Part shown: positions 34,502-43,336 of the stretch, piece after piece | How positions within the stretch are numbered: the first letter of the stretch is position 1 | Layout of the letters: every line of letters starts with the position of its first letter | Assembly (NCBI GenBank): GCA_947503525.1 | Contig: CANNEA010000009.1 | Location: forward strand, 62,001 to 126,000 | Length of the DNA stretch: 64,000 bases | Source of the DNA: an uncultured Carboxylicivirga sp. | GTDB taxonomy: Bacteria; Bacteroidota; Bacteroidia; Bacteroidales; Marinilabiliaceae | Direction: 5' to 3' | Translations under genes and position numbers: made by a program | Notes under the pieces: generated by a model | What the model was told of the DNA's origin: nothing | The model's database searches: none | What the model saw: only the letters and a program-made list of their open reading frames with translations

Positions 34502-36166
34502 ATGCATATTTACGACTCTCGTATAAGCAGCAACAGCAAATTACTCCTATCGCTCCTATTATTAGCTGTGTTTACACTCTATTCTTTAGGATGTAAAAAC
34601 TATTACAAGGTAAGCACTGAACATCGAGCCACAACCCATTCAATTGATTCGATGGAAAAGAATCAGAAGTATTTAATATTGCATCATAAAGACAAGGTGT
34701 GGCATCTTTCAAATATCAAACTGGAAAATAACAATTCATTAATTGGAGAAGCATTACCATTACCTTCAAACCGCACACTATACAAAACCACGGATCCAGA
34801 TAAATTTAATCGCTACCTAAAAAATCGCAACATTAATGAATCTCCCGTCTTAAATGAGGTTCATATCTACACCACAGAATTAACACACAATAGTGATTCG
34901 AAGGTAACCATCCCTTTGAGTTTTATTGAAAAAATAGAAATATATGAACCTGCAAATGGAGCGACTTCGTTCTCATGGATTTCCGGATTTATTGGAGGAA
35001 CAATAGTGGTAGTAGGATTGGTTGCTGTTATTGTTGCCGCCACCAAAAGCTCATGTCCTTTTGTTTACACAGACCAAGGAGATCATTATACATTAGAAGG
35101 TGAGGTTTATAGCGGGGCCATAAATGCTCCTATGGAAAGAGATGATTATCTGCTTCTTTCGGATTTTAAAAATATTGACGACAAGTACCTAATGAAAATG
35201 ACCAATGAGGCAAAGGAAATACAGTATACCAACCTAGCCGAATTAATAGTTGTAGATCACCCTAAAGACACAAAAGTTTTAATAGACAAATATGGCACTA
35301 TTCACTCACTTCAAAATATTAAACAAGCCAATAAAGCAATCAATATTGCAGGGGAAAATATTAAAAAAGAAATAAATTCAAAAGACAGTCTATACTATAC
35401 CACATCCGTTTCTGAAAATCCGGATTGTAAAACAGATGGGGTAATTTTGACTTTCGACAATCTCAAAAGATCGAAAAACTGCAAACTTATTATAAGAGCC
35501 AGAAACACGTTTTGGCTGGATTATGTTTACGGAGAGTTTTTAGATTTATTTGGTGACAAATATCAAAAATGGAATCAACATCAAAATACTGAATCAAGCA
35601 AAAAGCTAAAACAATGGTCCTTAGATCAAAACATACCGATATCCATCTATTTAGAAAAAGATAACGTTTGGGAATTTATCGACTACTATAATGTTGTTGG
35701 GCCTATGGCATTCAAAGATGATATTCTTCCAATAGACCTATCACAAATTGACTCTGACACTATAAAAATAAAATTAGTATGGGGGCAAATGTTCTGGGAA
35801 GTTGATTATGTTGGATTAGATCAATCCAATCCAAAAAATATAAATTCTCGTAAAATATCGGCTTCCAAAGCAATCGATAAAAATGGAAACAATGTTTTAG
35901 ATCTGATTCAAGATGATGATAAAAATTACCAAATACTATATGAAGTTGGAGATGCCGTGAACTATGAGTTTATTTTACCAAGTGGACAAGACGAATCTAT
36001 GAAAACATTTGTTCTTCATACTAAAGGCTATTATGAAATCCTCAGAGACCCTAAAGGCAAACCCGACCGAAAGAAATTAAAGACTTTTGAAACACCAGGT
36101 CGCTTTAACACCTTCTCGAGAAATAAGTTGGAAGAAGCTATTAGGCAATTATCATACAGCAACTAA
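34502..36166 (+). CDS. Lipoprotein of unknown function with internal TM helix
   Basis: 554 aa. A signal region ends in lipobox LYSLGC (Cys31). A second hydrophobic helix at about 158-180 (SGFIGGTIVVVGLVAVIVAA) is followed by SSCPFVYTDQGDHYTLEGEV and SGAINAPMERDDYLLL, a block I associate with conserved Bacteroidota hypotheticals. The large C-terminal part is beta-rich and polar. No enzymatic motif is visible. A radical-SAM gene starts 16 nt downstream, so the two are probably co-transcribed. The region appears more AT-rich in codon use than neighbouring housekeeping genes, by eye. Confidence 0.65.
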   Translation: MHIYDSRISSNSKLLLSLLLLAVFTLYSLGCKNYYKVSTEHRATTHSIDSMEKNQKYLILHHKDKVWHLSNIKLENNNSLIGEALPLPSNRTLYKTTDPDKFNRYLKNRNINESPVLNEVHIYTTELTHNSDSKVTIPLSFIEKIEIYEPANGATSFSWISGFIGGTIVVVGLVAVIVAATKSSCPFVYTDQGDHYTLEGEVYSGAINAPMERDDYLLLSDFKNIDDKYLMKMTNEAKEIQYTNLAELIVVDHPKDTKVLIDKYGTIHSLQNIKQANKAINIAGENIKKEINSKDSLYYTTSVSENPDCKTDGVILTFDNLKRSKNCKLIIRARNTFWLDYVYGEFLDLFGDKYQKWNQHQNTESSKKLKQWSLDQNIPISIYLEKDNVWEFIDYYNVVGPMAFKDDILPIDLSQIDSDTIKIKLVWGQMFWEVDYVGLDQSNPKNINSRKISASKAIDKNGNNVLDLIQDDDKNYQILYEVGDAVNYEFILPSGQDESMKTFVLHTKGYYEILRDPKGKPDRKKLKTFETPGRFNTFSRNKLEEAIRQLSYSN

Positions 36167-36182
36167 TCCATAAAACAATCTT

Positions 36183-37412
36183 ATGCCGCCGTTAAATGGA
36201 TATAAAATAAAACCTTCTCCAATGCTATTTGGAAACAAAGTTGAACTTATCGGTTTAATTATCTTGATTCATACATATTTTCTTTGCCTCAATGTTGAAA
36301 GAAATCCAATACGAGCATTTAGGACATTAAAAAAAATGCTAATCACAGGACGATCGTTTAACGGAAGAAAGGAAATTACAAAATACGTACTTCTTAATAA
36401 AAAGCTCATCTGGTCTTCTGACATTCCAGGATGGCCATCAAAAGCCTATAATAAATTTATTCGTAATGAAGCTATTCGTTACTCAAACAAACAAAATGAT
36501 GTAAAAAAATTGCAAACGGTTATATTTTCAATCACAAGTAAATGCCCTATTAACTGCAAACATTGTTTCGAACGAATGAATATTAACCAGCAAGAATACC
36601 TCAGCATAGATCAATTAAAACTTATACAAGATAAAATAATCCACTCAGGTGTTTCTTCCATTCAATATAGCGGCGGTGAACCTTTGGTACGTTTCAACCA
36701 CCTACTACAACTTATTCGCTTGCTAAAAAACAGCATTGCTCCATGGATATTGACTTCAGGATATGGATTATCTTTTGAAAAAGCAAAAACCTTAAAAGAA
36801 GCTGGCACATTCGGAGTATATATAAGTTTTGACCATTGGAATGAAAATGAACACAACCTATTCAGAGGAAATACAGACTCTTACAATTGGGCAGTACAAG
36901 CTACTAGTAATTGCCAAAAAGCAGGATTATTGTATGGCCTCTCATTATGCGCCAGAAAAGAATTTATTACAATAGAAAATTTGGACAGATACCTAAAAAA
37001 GGCAAAATTAATGGGAGCCGCATTTATCAGAATTCTAGAAGCGCGAAAAGTTGGAAATTACGCCGATAAAAATGTAGAACTTGACCAGAACCAACTTAAT
37101 ATCCTAAATGACTTTTATTTAGCAATCAACAATGACAATAAATGGAATAACTATCCAATCATTATGTATCCGGGATATTATCAAAGAGAAATTGGTTGCT
37201 ATGGAGCTGGCAACAGTTATTTATATATCGATTCAAAAGCAAACCTTCATGCTTGTCCATTCTGTCAGAAAAGTGTAGGCAACATACTTGAGCAACCAAT
37301 TAATCTTTTAATAGAAAAACTATTAATAAACGGTTGTCATAAATTTAAAAAGAAGGTAATATCGGGGATAAAAAAACAGAAGCCTCACAGAAATAAATCT
37401 GTAAGGCTTTGA
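36183..37412 (+). CDS. Radical SAM enzyme with SPASM-like C-terminus
   Basis: 409 aa. The [4Fe-4S]/SAM motif is CPINCKHC (Cys121, Cys125, Cys128), with the GGE motif in YSGGEPLVRF. The C-terminal region has GCYGAGNSYLY and HACPFCQKS, which looks like a reduced SPASM-type auxiliary-cluster site. A hydrophobic segment at about 21-36 precedes the core, unusual for the family. It follows a lipoprotein gene by 16 nt. No RiPP precursor, transporter or peptidase was found beside it, so the substrate is unknown. The last codons (PHRNKSVRL) lie within a terminator hairpin, suggesting a displaced or eroded 3' end. Confidence 0.85.
   Translation: MPPLNGYKIKPSPMLFGNKVELIGLIILIHTYFLCLNVERNPIRAFRTLKKMLITGRSFNGRKEITKYVLLNKKLIWSSDIPGWPSKAYNKFIRNEAIRYSNKQNDVKKLQTVIFSITSKCPINCKHCFERMNINQQEYLSIDQLKLIQDKIIHSGVSSIQYSGGEPLVRFNHLLQLIRLLKNSIAPWILTSGYGLSFEKAKTLKEAGTFGVYISFDHWNENEHNLFRGNTDSYNWAVQATSNCQKAGLLYGLSLCARKEFITIENLDRYLKKAKLMGAAFIRILEARKVGNYADKNVELDQNQLNILNDFYLAINNDNKWNNYPIIMYPGYYQREIGCYGAGNSYLYIDSKANLHACPFCQKSVGNILEQPINLLIEKLLINGCHKFKKKVISGIKKQKPHRNKSVRL
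37380..37411. terminator. Terminator hairpin inside the 3' end of the radical-SAM gene
   Basis: AAGCCTCACAGA pairs with TCTGTAAGGCTT. A T-rich tail follows on the plus strand and an A-run precedes it (U-tract for the tRNA on the minus strand), so it can serve both. Confidence 0.75.
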
Positions 37413-37422
37413 TTTTGAATAG

Positions 37423-37496
37423 TACCGAGAGGCGGGCTTGAACCGCCGACCTCAGGATTATGAATCCTGCGCTCTAACCAGCTGAGCTACCTCGGC
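37423..37496 (-). tRNA. tRNA-Met (anticodon CAT, elongator type)
   Basis: The minus strand folds as a 74-nt cloverleaf: acceptor GCCGAGG / TCTCGGT with A discriminator, D arm AGCTCAGCTGGTTAGAGC, anticodon stem CAGGA / TCCTG around TTCATAA, and T arm GGCGG TTCAAGC CCGCC. The absence of an initiator-type GGG/CCC anticodon stem and of a 1-72 mismatch argues for the elongator. CAT could in principle be tRNA-Ile2, but the stem sequence matches Bacteroidota elongator Met. CCA is not encoded. Confidence 0.93.
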
Positions 37497-37761
37497 ATAT
37501 TAGGAGTTGTTTTGATACCTTTGTATCCTCCTTTTTTGCGGTTGCAAATGTAAGGCAAATACACCTAAACTTCCAACTAAATGGAGAAAAAAAATTAAAC
37601 TTTTTACTAAATCATCTGGTCATTAGCATAGTATGTTATTTACTTTAGTCTAAAAAAATTGAATGTCTGTCAAGCTTAGATGCAAATGAGCCGCTTCAGA
37701 GGTTTTATTTCTAATAGATTTCACTTATATTGTGAGCCTATACATAATTAAATAACACAAC

Positions 37762-38151
37762 ATGTCAATTCAAAAAGAAAAGTTTGAATTAGAATATATC
37801 TTTAAGACTTCTCCTTCAATATTGTATGCGCGACTTAGCACTCCAAGTGGATTATCAGAGTGGTTCGCGGATGATGTAAACCTTAAAGGAAAGGTCTATA
37901 CCTTTGTTTGGGATGGATCGGAACAACAGGCTGAACAGGTTCTGCGCAAAGACAACAAAATGGTTCGTTATCATTGGTTGGACGACGAAGACGAAAAATC
38001 GTATTTCGAATTTCGAATTAATGTAGACGATTTAACTGGTGAAACAGCTTTAATGGTGGTTGATCATGCAGAGGAAGGTGAAAAAGAAGATAGTATTGAA
38101 TTGTGGAATCAGCAGATCGAAGAACTTAAGCATGGTTTAGGTTCGGTTTAG
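37762..38151 (+). CDS. START-like (SRPBCC) domain protein
   Basis: 129 aa forming one helix-grip domain: the N-terminal strand FELEYIFKTSPSILYARLST, the GLSEWFADDV block and a C-terminal helix (SIELWNQQIEELKHGLGSV). The sequence fits the small Bacteroidota START-like/AHSA1 family, whose members bind a hydrophobic ligand in a central cavity; ligand and partners are unknown. It has its own terminator downstream, before the LptF/G pair. Confidence 0.85.
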   Translation: MSIQKEKFELEYIFKTSPSILYARLSTPSGLSEWFADDVNLKGKVYTFVWDGSEQQAEQVLRKDNKMVRYHWLDDEDEKSYFEFRINVDDLTGETALMVVDHAEEGEKEDSIELWNQQIEELKHGLGSV

Positions 38152-38174
38152 ATATTTTAAAGAACATTAAGAAA

Positions 38175-38208
38175 AGAGGCTGCCAATTGGCAGCCTCTTT
38201 TTTTTATC
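38175..38208 (+). terminator. Intrinsic terminator after the START-like gene
   Basis: AGAGGCTGCC / GGCAGCCTCT with an AATT loop, followed by T8. Confidence 0.85.
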
Positions 38209-38251
38209 TTGCAACTGAGTCGCAACGAACTAAGCTAACCATTCCCGTTAA

Positions 38252-39742
38252 ATGAAAAAACTACATCTATTTATTCTTAAAAGCTATTTGGGTCCTTTAG
38301 CAATGACCTTCTTTATTTCATTGTTTATACTTGTAATGCAGTTTTTATGGAATTATGTGGATGAATTAGTGGGAAAAGGTCTCGATTTTATTGTTGTAAT
38401 AGAGTTATTATTATATGCCACCCTACAGGTTATTCCAATGGCACTGCCTTTGGCCATTTTATTAGCCTCCTTAATGACATTCGGGAACCTAGGAGAAAAT
38501 TACGAACTAACAGCTATAAAAGCAGCAGGAATTTCATTACCGAAAATCATGAGACCACTAATAGTCGTTACGCTATTTATTTCCATTGGAGCATTTTGGT
38601 TCTCAAATAATATTATGCCAATTGCTAACCTAAAACTATTCTCCTTATTATTTGATGTAAAACAAGCTAAGCCTGAATCAGGAATTAAAGAAAAAGTATT
38701 TTATACCGGCATCGATGATTTCAGAATGAAGATCGACAAAAAAGATAATTCAACAGGATTGCAATATGGCATAATGATCTATGATCACCGTGATCAAAAC
38801 ATTACAAATGGCAATGTTACGATAGCCGATTCAGGACGAATGCAAATCTCAGAAGATAAACGTGACATGATACTTACCTTGCTTGACGGAGTTCGATTCG
38901 ACGAAAAGGTATGGCCCAACAACAATAAGCTTCGTGAAAGAGACCAACAACGCTTTCGGCGGGATATATTCAAGGAGCAAATTGCCTGGATTAAGTTGCA
39001 AGGAATGAATTTCAACAGATCTGATGAGAGCGGCTTTAGTTCGTATGACAGAATGAAAAACCTAAATCAACTTAAGCATGATATCGATTCCTTTCAAATT
39101 AAAAAACAGAATCACATCAGCTTGTTAAATAATATCACCAGAACTTTCTTCTTTAAGCCGGCAATTAACCATGCCTCCCACCTAGGACAATCTGAATCCT
39201 CTTTTGATATTGATTCGTGCCATTCTTATAAAGTGGATTCATTATTTACAACCTTTACAGCCAATGAGAAAAATGCTATTATCGAGAATGCGCTACGTAA
39301 GGTAAGAAATAATAAAAACCGGATGCATGCTCAATTTATGCATATTCGGGCGGAAAATGCCAAAATTAAAGTTCATTCGATGGAAGTCCATCGAAAATTT
39401 ACACTTTCATTTGCATGCATCATCTTCTTTTTCATTGGAGCGCCATTGGGCGCAATAATCCGTAAAGGAGGCCTTGGAATGCCTGTTGTCATCTCCGTAC
39501 TCTTCTTCATTGTGTATTACATCATCGATACCCTTGGAGCTAACTTTGCCAGAGAGGCAGTATTACCCGTCTATCAGGGCATGTGGCTTTCATCTGTAGT
39601 CCTCCTTCCTTTAGGAATGTTTCTGACTTACAAATCAGCTACAGACTCCACCTTACTTAATACCGATGCATACACCGTATTCTTTCGTAAGCTATTTAAG
39701 CGAGAAGAATACGATTTGAACAATAAAATGGATGCTGATTGA
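38252..39742 (+). CDS. LptF/LptG-type (YjgP/YjgQ) permease, first of a tandem pair
   Basis: 496 aa. Three N-terminal membrane helices (LAMTFFISLFILVMQFLW..., LLLYATLQVIPMALPLAILL, IVVTLFISIGAFWFS) precede a large periplasmic region with a coiled coil, and three C-terminal helices (FACIIFFFIGAPLGAIIRKG, VVISVLFFIVYYIIDTLG, MWLSSVVLLPLGMFLTYK). This is the LptF/LptG layout that, with LptB2, extracts lipopolysaccharide from the inner membrane. The neighbour at 39876 is a paralog whose first 33 residues are identical, although their codons differ, so the duplication is old and the ends are under selection. Confidence 0.88.
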   Translation: MKKLHLFILKSYLGPLAMTFFISLFILVMQFLWNYVDELVGKGLDFIVVIELLLYATLQVIPMALPLAILLASLMTFGNLGENYELTAIKAAGISLPKIMRPLIVVTLFISIGAFWFSNNIMPIANLKLFSLLFDVKQAKPESGIKEKVFYTGIDDFRMKIDKKDNSTGLQYGIMIYDHRDQNITNGNVTIADSGRMQISEDKRDMILTLLDGVRFDEKVWPNNNKLRERDQQRFRRDIFKEQIAWIKLQGMNFNRSDESGFSSYDRMKNLNQLKHDIDSFQIKKQNHISLLNNITRTFFFKPAINHASHLGQSESSFDIDSCHSYKVDSLFTTFTANEKNAIIENALRKVRNNKNRMHAQFMHIRAENAKIKVHSMEVHRKFTLSFACIIFFFIGAPLGAIIRKGGLGMPVVISVLFFIVYYIIDTLGANFAREAVLPVYQGMWLSSVVLLPLGMFLTYKSATDSTLLNTDAYTVFFRKLFKREEYDLNNKMDAD

Positions 39743-39826
39743 TACTTTTTTTGTAATAAATTCAAAATCCTATTTGACTTAAAGCTTAAAAACAGAAAGG
39801 ATGCTGCGCTTTTTTATCGCATTAGT

Positions 39827-39834
39827 TTAACTTT
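39827..39834 (+). promoter_or_regulatory. Bacteroidota-type -7 element before the second LptF/G gene
   Basis: TAACTTTG matches TANNTTTG, 42 nt before the start at 39876. A convincing -33 TTTG was not found. Confidence 0.35.
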
Positions 39835-39875
39835 GTAGCTTGAAAATTTAAAACGATTAGCCTTAAGGGTAAGGA

Positions 39876-41387
39876 ATGAAGAAGTTACATCTGTTTATTC
39901 TTAAAAGTTATTTAGGGCCACTGGCCATGACTTTCTTTATATCGCTATTTATACTAGTGATGCAATTTTTATGGAAGTATGTGGATGATATGGTTGGCAA
40001 AGGACTTGAAACTTTAGTTCTGGTAGAACTATTGTTTTACGCCACACTTCAGGTAGTACCGATGGCCCTGCCACTTGCCATTTTGCTGGCCTCATTGATG
40101 ACTTTCGGAAATCTTGGTGAGAATTATGAACTTACCGCCATTAAAGCGGCTGGAGTATCCTTACCCAAAACAATGAAACCGCTAATCATTATTACCATTG
40201 TCATTTCCATTGCTGCCTTTTGGTTTTCCAATAACGTAATGCCATACGCCAACCTTAAATTGTATTCATTATTGTACGATGTTAAACAAGCCAAACCGGA
40301 ACTTGAAATTAAAGAACAGGTCTTTTATGATGGCATTGACAATTTCAGGATTAAGATTGACGAAAAAAACAACGAGACAAATATCCTTCATGATATAATG
40401 ATCTATGATCATCGCGATCGATTAAATAAGAACAGTAACGTAACCATGGCCGACTCAGGTCGATTGCAGATATCCGCTGACAAGCGCAATATGGTGCTAA
40501 CCTTATTTGATGGCGTAAAGTATGATGAGAAAGTGCAGATGGACCGTAAACGATTAAGAGAGCGCGACCAACAACGCTTTAAAAGAGATATCTTTAGAGA
40601 ACAGATTGCCTTAATAGAAATGGAAGGCATGAATTTCGACCGAACCGACGAACAACTCTTTACAGGTCATGATAGAATGAAGAATCTGAATCAATTAACA
40701 ACAGATATTGATTCTTTTTTCGTAGAAAAAGACAAATACGTTAAACACCTAACCCGAAAATCTGAAACCTTTTATTTTCAGACAGCCAGATATTCAGCTC
40801 GCACTAAAAAGAAGGATAAATCTTTAGCCTATATTGATTCTGCAGAAGTATTAATAGCAGATACCTTATACGCCTCTCTTTCACTTCAACAACGTAAAAT
40901 GGCCATGGAAGGTGCTTTACGAAATGCAAAGGATAACAAAAATCAAATGGAGGAACAGCTGAGGCAGATCCGAAGCCATAACGATAGAATCAAAAAACAT
41001 AGAATGGAGGTTCATCGTAAATTCACTCTATCCTTCGCTTGTTTCATCTTCTTTTTTATTGGAGCGCCTCTGGGAGCTATTATCCGCAAAGGAGGTTTGG
41101 GTATGCCGGTGGTGATTTCTGTATTGTTTTTTATTGTTTATTACATCATAGATACCCTTGGCGGAAAATTTGCAAGAGAGGGCTTATGGCCTGTTTATCA
41201 AGGAATGTGGCTATCATCAGTCATTCTTTTACCTTTGGGAATATTCCTTACTTACAAATCTGCCACAGACTCAACATTACTCAATGCCGATGCCTATCTT
41301 ATTTTCTTTAGAAAATTGTTTAAGCGTGAAAAATTTGATTTAACCAACCGCCTGGATAAAACTGAAGACATTAATAATAAAGACTAA
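39876..41387 (+). CDS. LptF/LptG-type (YjgP/YjgQ) permease, second of a tandem pair
   Basis: 503 aa, with the same topology as the preceding gene: three N-terminal TM helices, a long periplasmic and coiled-coil domain, three C-terminal helices. The first 33 residues and most of the C-terminal helices match the paralog nearly exactly, while the middle third (about 270-360) differs clearly. The two may be the LptF and LptG partners, or both a homodimer variant of one; the conserved ends do not distinguish them. ribBA follows 83 nt downstream without a terminator between. Confidence 0.88.
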   Translation: MKKLHLFILKSYLGPLAMTFFISLFILVMQFLWKYVDDMVGKGLETLVLVELLFYATLQVVPMALPLAILLASLMTFGNLGENYELTAIKAAGVSLPKTMKPLIIITIVISIAAFWFSNNVMPYANLKLYSLLYDVKQAKPELEIKEQVFYDGIDNFRIKIDEKNNETNILHDIMIYDHRDRLNKNSNVTMADSGRLQISADKRNMVLTLFDGVKYDEKVQMDRKRLRERDQQRFKRDIFREQIALIEMEGMNFDRTDEQLFTGHDRMKNLNQLTTDIDSFFVEKDKYVKHLTRKSETFYFQTARYSARTKKKDKSLAYIDSAEVLIADTLYASLSLQQRKMAMEGALRNAKDNKNQMEEQLRQIRSHNDRIKKHRMEVHRKFTLSFACFIFFFIGAPLGAIIRKGGLGMPVVISVLFFIVYYIIDTLGGKFAREGLWPVYQGMWLSSVILLPLGIFLTYKSATDSTLLNADAYLIFFRKLFKREKFDLTNRLDKTEDINNKD

Positions 41388-41423
41388 GCTGAGCATTTTC
41401 ATTGTTTTGGAGTAATTATTAAC

Positions 41424-41431
41424 TAATTTTG
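41424..41431 (+). promoter_or_regulatory. Bacteroidota-type -7 element before ribBA
   Basis: TAATTTTG matches TANNTTTG, 40 nt before the ATG at 41471. The upstream TTTG is at sub-optimal spacing (14 nt). The leader is too short for an FMN riboswitch. Confidence 0.4.
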
Positions 41432-41470
41432 CAGTCTGAAAACGGGTTATTCCGATTAAAAATATATCAA

Positions 41471-42709
41471 ATGCCAGAAGATCAAGGTTTTAAACTTAAC
41501 ACCATTGAAGAAGCAATAGAAGCTATAAAAAATGGTGAGTTGATTATTGTTGTTGATGATGAAGATCGCGAGAATGAAGGCGATTTTATTGCTGCTGCGG
41601 AACTAATTACCCCGGAGAAGGTCAACTTCATGGCAACCCATGGACGTGGTTTGATTTGCACACCTTTAACTGAAGAAAGATGTGAAGAGTTGGAATTAGA
41701 ACTTATGGTTGGTAAAAATACATCAAGCCATGCCACGCCTTTTACAGTATCTGTAGACTTGCTTGGCCAAGGATGTACTACTGGAATTTCAGCATCTGAT
41801 CGAGCTAAAACCATTATTGCCCTTACAAATCCAAATACTAGTCCTGAAGAACTAGGACGACCGGGTCATATCTTTCCTCTTAAAGCTAAAAACCGAGGTG
41901 TTTTGCGTAGAGCAGGACATACAGAAGCTGGAGTCGACTTAGCACGTTTAGCTGGTCTTTCACCTGTAGGTGTTTTGGTTGAAATCTTGAATGAAGATGG
42001 TACCATGGCCAGAATGCCAGAATTGGTTACGATTGCTGAAAAATTCAATCTTAAAATCGTTACAATTAAAGATTTGATTGCTTATCGCCTCAAGAAGGAA
42101 AGTTTAATCATTAAAGGTGAAGAAGTCAACTTACCTACGGCACATGGCAATTTCCGTTTTATTCCATTCAAGCAAAAATCAAATGGTTTGGAACACATGG
42201 CCTTGATTAAAGGCGAATGGACTGAAGATGAACCAATATTGGTTCGAGTACATTCTTCGTGTGCAACTGGTGATATATTTGGTTCGCTTCGTTGTGAATG
42301 CGGCGACCAATTGCATAAAGCTATGGAAACCATTGACAAGGATGGGAAAGGTGTAATTGTATATATGAATCAGGAAGGCAGAGGCATTGGTTTAATGAAT
42401 AAAATCAAAGCATACAAACTGCAAGAAGAAGGCATGGATACGGTTGATGCTAATGTTGAACTTGGTTTTGATGCTGATGAACGTGACTATGGCGTAGGTG
42501 CCCAAATACTACGTGAATTGGGGGTTCGAAACATGCGTTTAATGACAAATAATCCCATTAAACGAATTGGTCTTGAAGGATACGGCTTAACGGTTGTTGA
42601 AAACACACCGATTGAAATAAATCCAAATCCTCACAACGAGTTTTATATGAAAACCAAGCAGGAACGAATGGGACACGATTTGAAGTTTTTTAAATACCAG
42701 AAAAAATAA
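41471..42709 (+). CDS. ribBA: Bifunctional DHBP synthase / GTP cyclohydrolase II
   Basis: 412 aa from ATG at 41471. The N-terminal RibB domain (about 1-200) has [11 protein letters not shown] and [16 protein letters not shown], and the motif [15 protein letters not shown]. The C-terminal RibA domain (about 205-412) has the zinc-site run [20 protein letters not shown] and the NQEGRGIGL active-site block. It makes 3,4-dihydroxybutanone 4-phosphate from ribulose 5-phosphate and opens the GTP imidazole ring, the two entry steps of riboflavin synthesis. Both domains appear intact. It is the only rib gene here. Confidence 0.97.
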   Translation: MPEDQGFKLNTIEEAIEAIKNGELIIVVDDEDRENEGDFIAAAELITPEKVNFMATHGRGLICTPLTEERCEELELELMVGKNTSSHATPFTVSVDLLGQGCTTGISASDRAKTIIALTNPNTSPEELGRPGHIFPLKAKNRGVLRRAGHTEAGVDLARLAGLSPVGVLVEILNEDGTMARMPELVTIAEKFNLKIVTIKDLIAYRLKKESLIIKGEEVNLPTAHGNFRFIPFKQKSNGLEHMALIKGEWTEDEPILVRVHSSCATGDIFGSLRCECGDQLHKAMETIDKDGKGVIVYMNQEGRGIGLMNKIKAYKLQEEGMDTVDANVELGFDADERDYGVGAQILRELGVRNMRLMTNNPIKRIGLEGYGLTVVENTPIEINPNPHNEFYMKTKQERMGHDLKFFKYQKK

Positions 42710-42717
42710 AATTATCT

Positions 42718-42745
42718 AAGGAGGCTTTAAGCCTCCTTTTTTTTC
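42718..42745 (+). terminator. Intrinsic terminator after ribBA
   Basis: AAGGAGGC / GCCTCCTT with a TTTAA loop, then a T-run. Confidence 0.85.
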
Positions 42746-42790
42746 ACTAAACCTTTCTTCTTTATGTATGTTACCTTTAAAAAAGGCGCC

Positions 42791-43156
42791 ATGAAAAATT
42801 TACTCCTATCACTTACATTTCTGCTTGCATCTACATTATTTATTGCATGTTCAAACGATGACAATGAGGATATTAATCCGGAAAATCCAATAGAAGATAC
42901 TGAGTTAAAGGCAGCGGAAGCCTACTTCGACAACACGCTTAAATCAGTTATTAATACAAACTGTACAAGTTGTCACACCAGCTATCACTCAACAGGATCC
43001 AGTAATTACAGTGTTTTTACTAATGCCCGTTCAAAAGCAAGTAGCATGTACAGCCAAGTTGATGCAGGAACAATGCCTAAAGGTGGCGATAAATTAAGTG
43101 ATGATGACATTAATAAATTCAAGACCTTTAAGGAATTAGTAGATGCAATTCCTTAG
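42791..43156 (+). CDS. Monoheme c-type cytochrome lipoprotein
   Basis: 121 aa from ATG at 42791. Lipobox LFIAC gives Cys20, followed by an acidic linker. A single haem motif, NCTSCH (Cys58, Cys61, His62), is present, with a likely axial Met in GTMPKGG. The rest of the fold is the short class-I-like c core. It probably sits on a membrane facing the periplasm and carries one electron. It is not in an obvious operon. Confidence 0.8.
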   Translation: MKNLLLSLTFLLASTLFIACSNDDNEDINPENPIEDTELKAAEAYFDNTLKSVINTNCTSCHTSYHSTGSSNYSVFTNARSKASSMYSQVDAGTMPKGGDKLSDDDINKFKTFKELVDAIP

Positions 43157-43336
43157 ATCTTTTAAATTGTTAGAAAATATTTAAAACATATTCAAAACCT
43201 ATATGTTGTTATGTATGAAAAGCTCTGGTGGGTACCATTCCTTATTTTGCGGTCAGGTAATAGTGCTTGTTGGTTTGGGTGAGATTGGGTGTATGATATC
43301 CAATAGGCACTTTTGGCATCCACCAGTCCTTTCTTT
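43157..43336. other. Intergenic region with a G-rich inverted repeat
   Basis: CTGGTGGGTACC at 43225-43236 pairs with GGCATCCACCAG at 43315-43326 (10 of 12 complementary), with an inner AGTGC / GCACT pair. Base composition (G-rich on the plus strand) differs by eye from the AT-rich flanks. No gene was recognised. Confidence 0.5.

Noticed and set aside
36183-37412. RiPP biosynthesis locus
   Set aside because: No small precursor gene, transporter or peptidase beside the radical SAM enzyme.
37423-37496. Initiator tRNA-Met or tRNA-Ile2
   Set aside because: Lacks the GGG/CCC anticodon stem and the 1-72 mismatch of the initiator; the anticodon stem matches the usual Bacteroidota elongator Met.
41388-41470. 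FMN riboswitch before ribBA
   Set aside because: The gap is about 80 nt, the leader after the promoter element is about 33 nt, and no RFN-type stems are visible.
41482-41814. Antisense gene inside ribBA
   Set aside because: Open only because of the sense codon usage; low-complexity Ser-rich product without motif.
43157-43336. Insertion sequence remnant
   Set aside because: Inverted repeat present but no transposase fragment or flanking target duplication could be seen.
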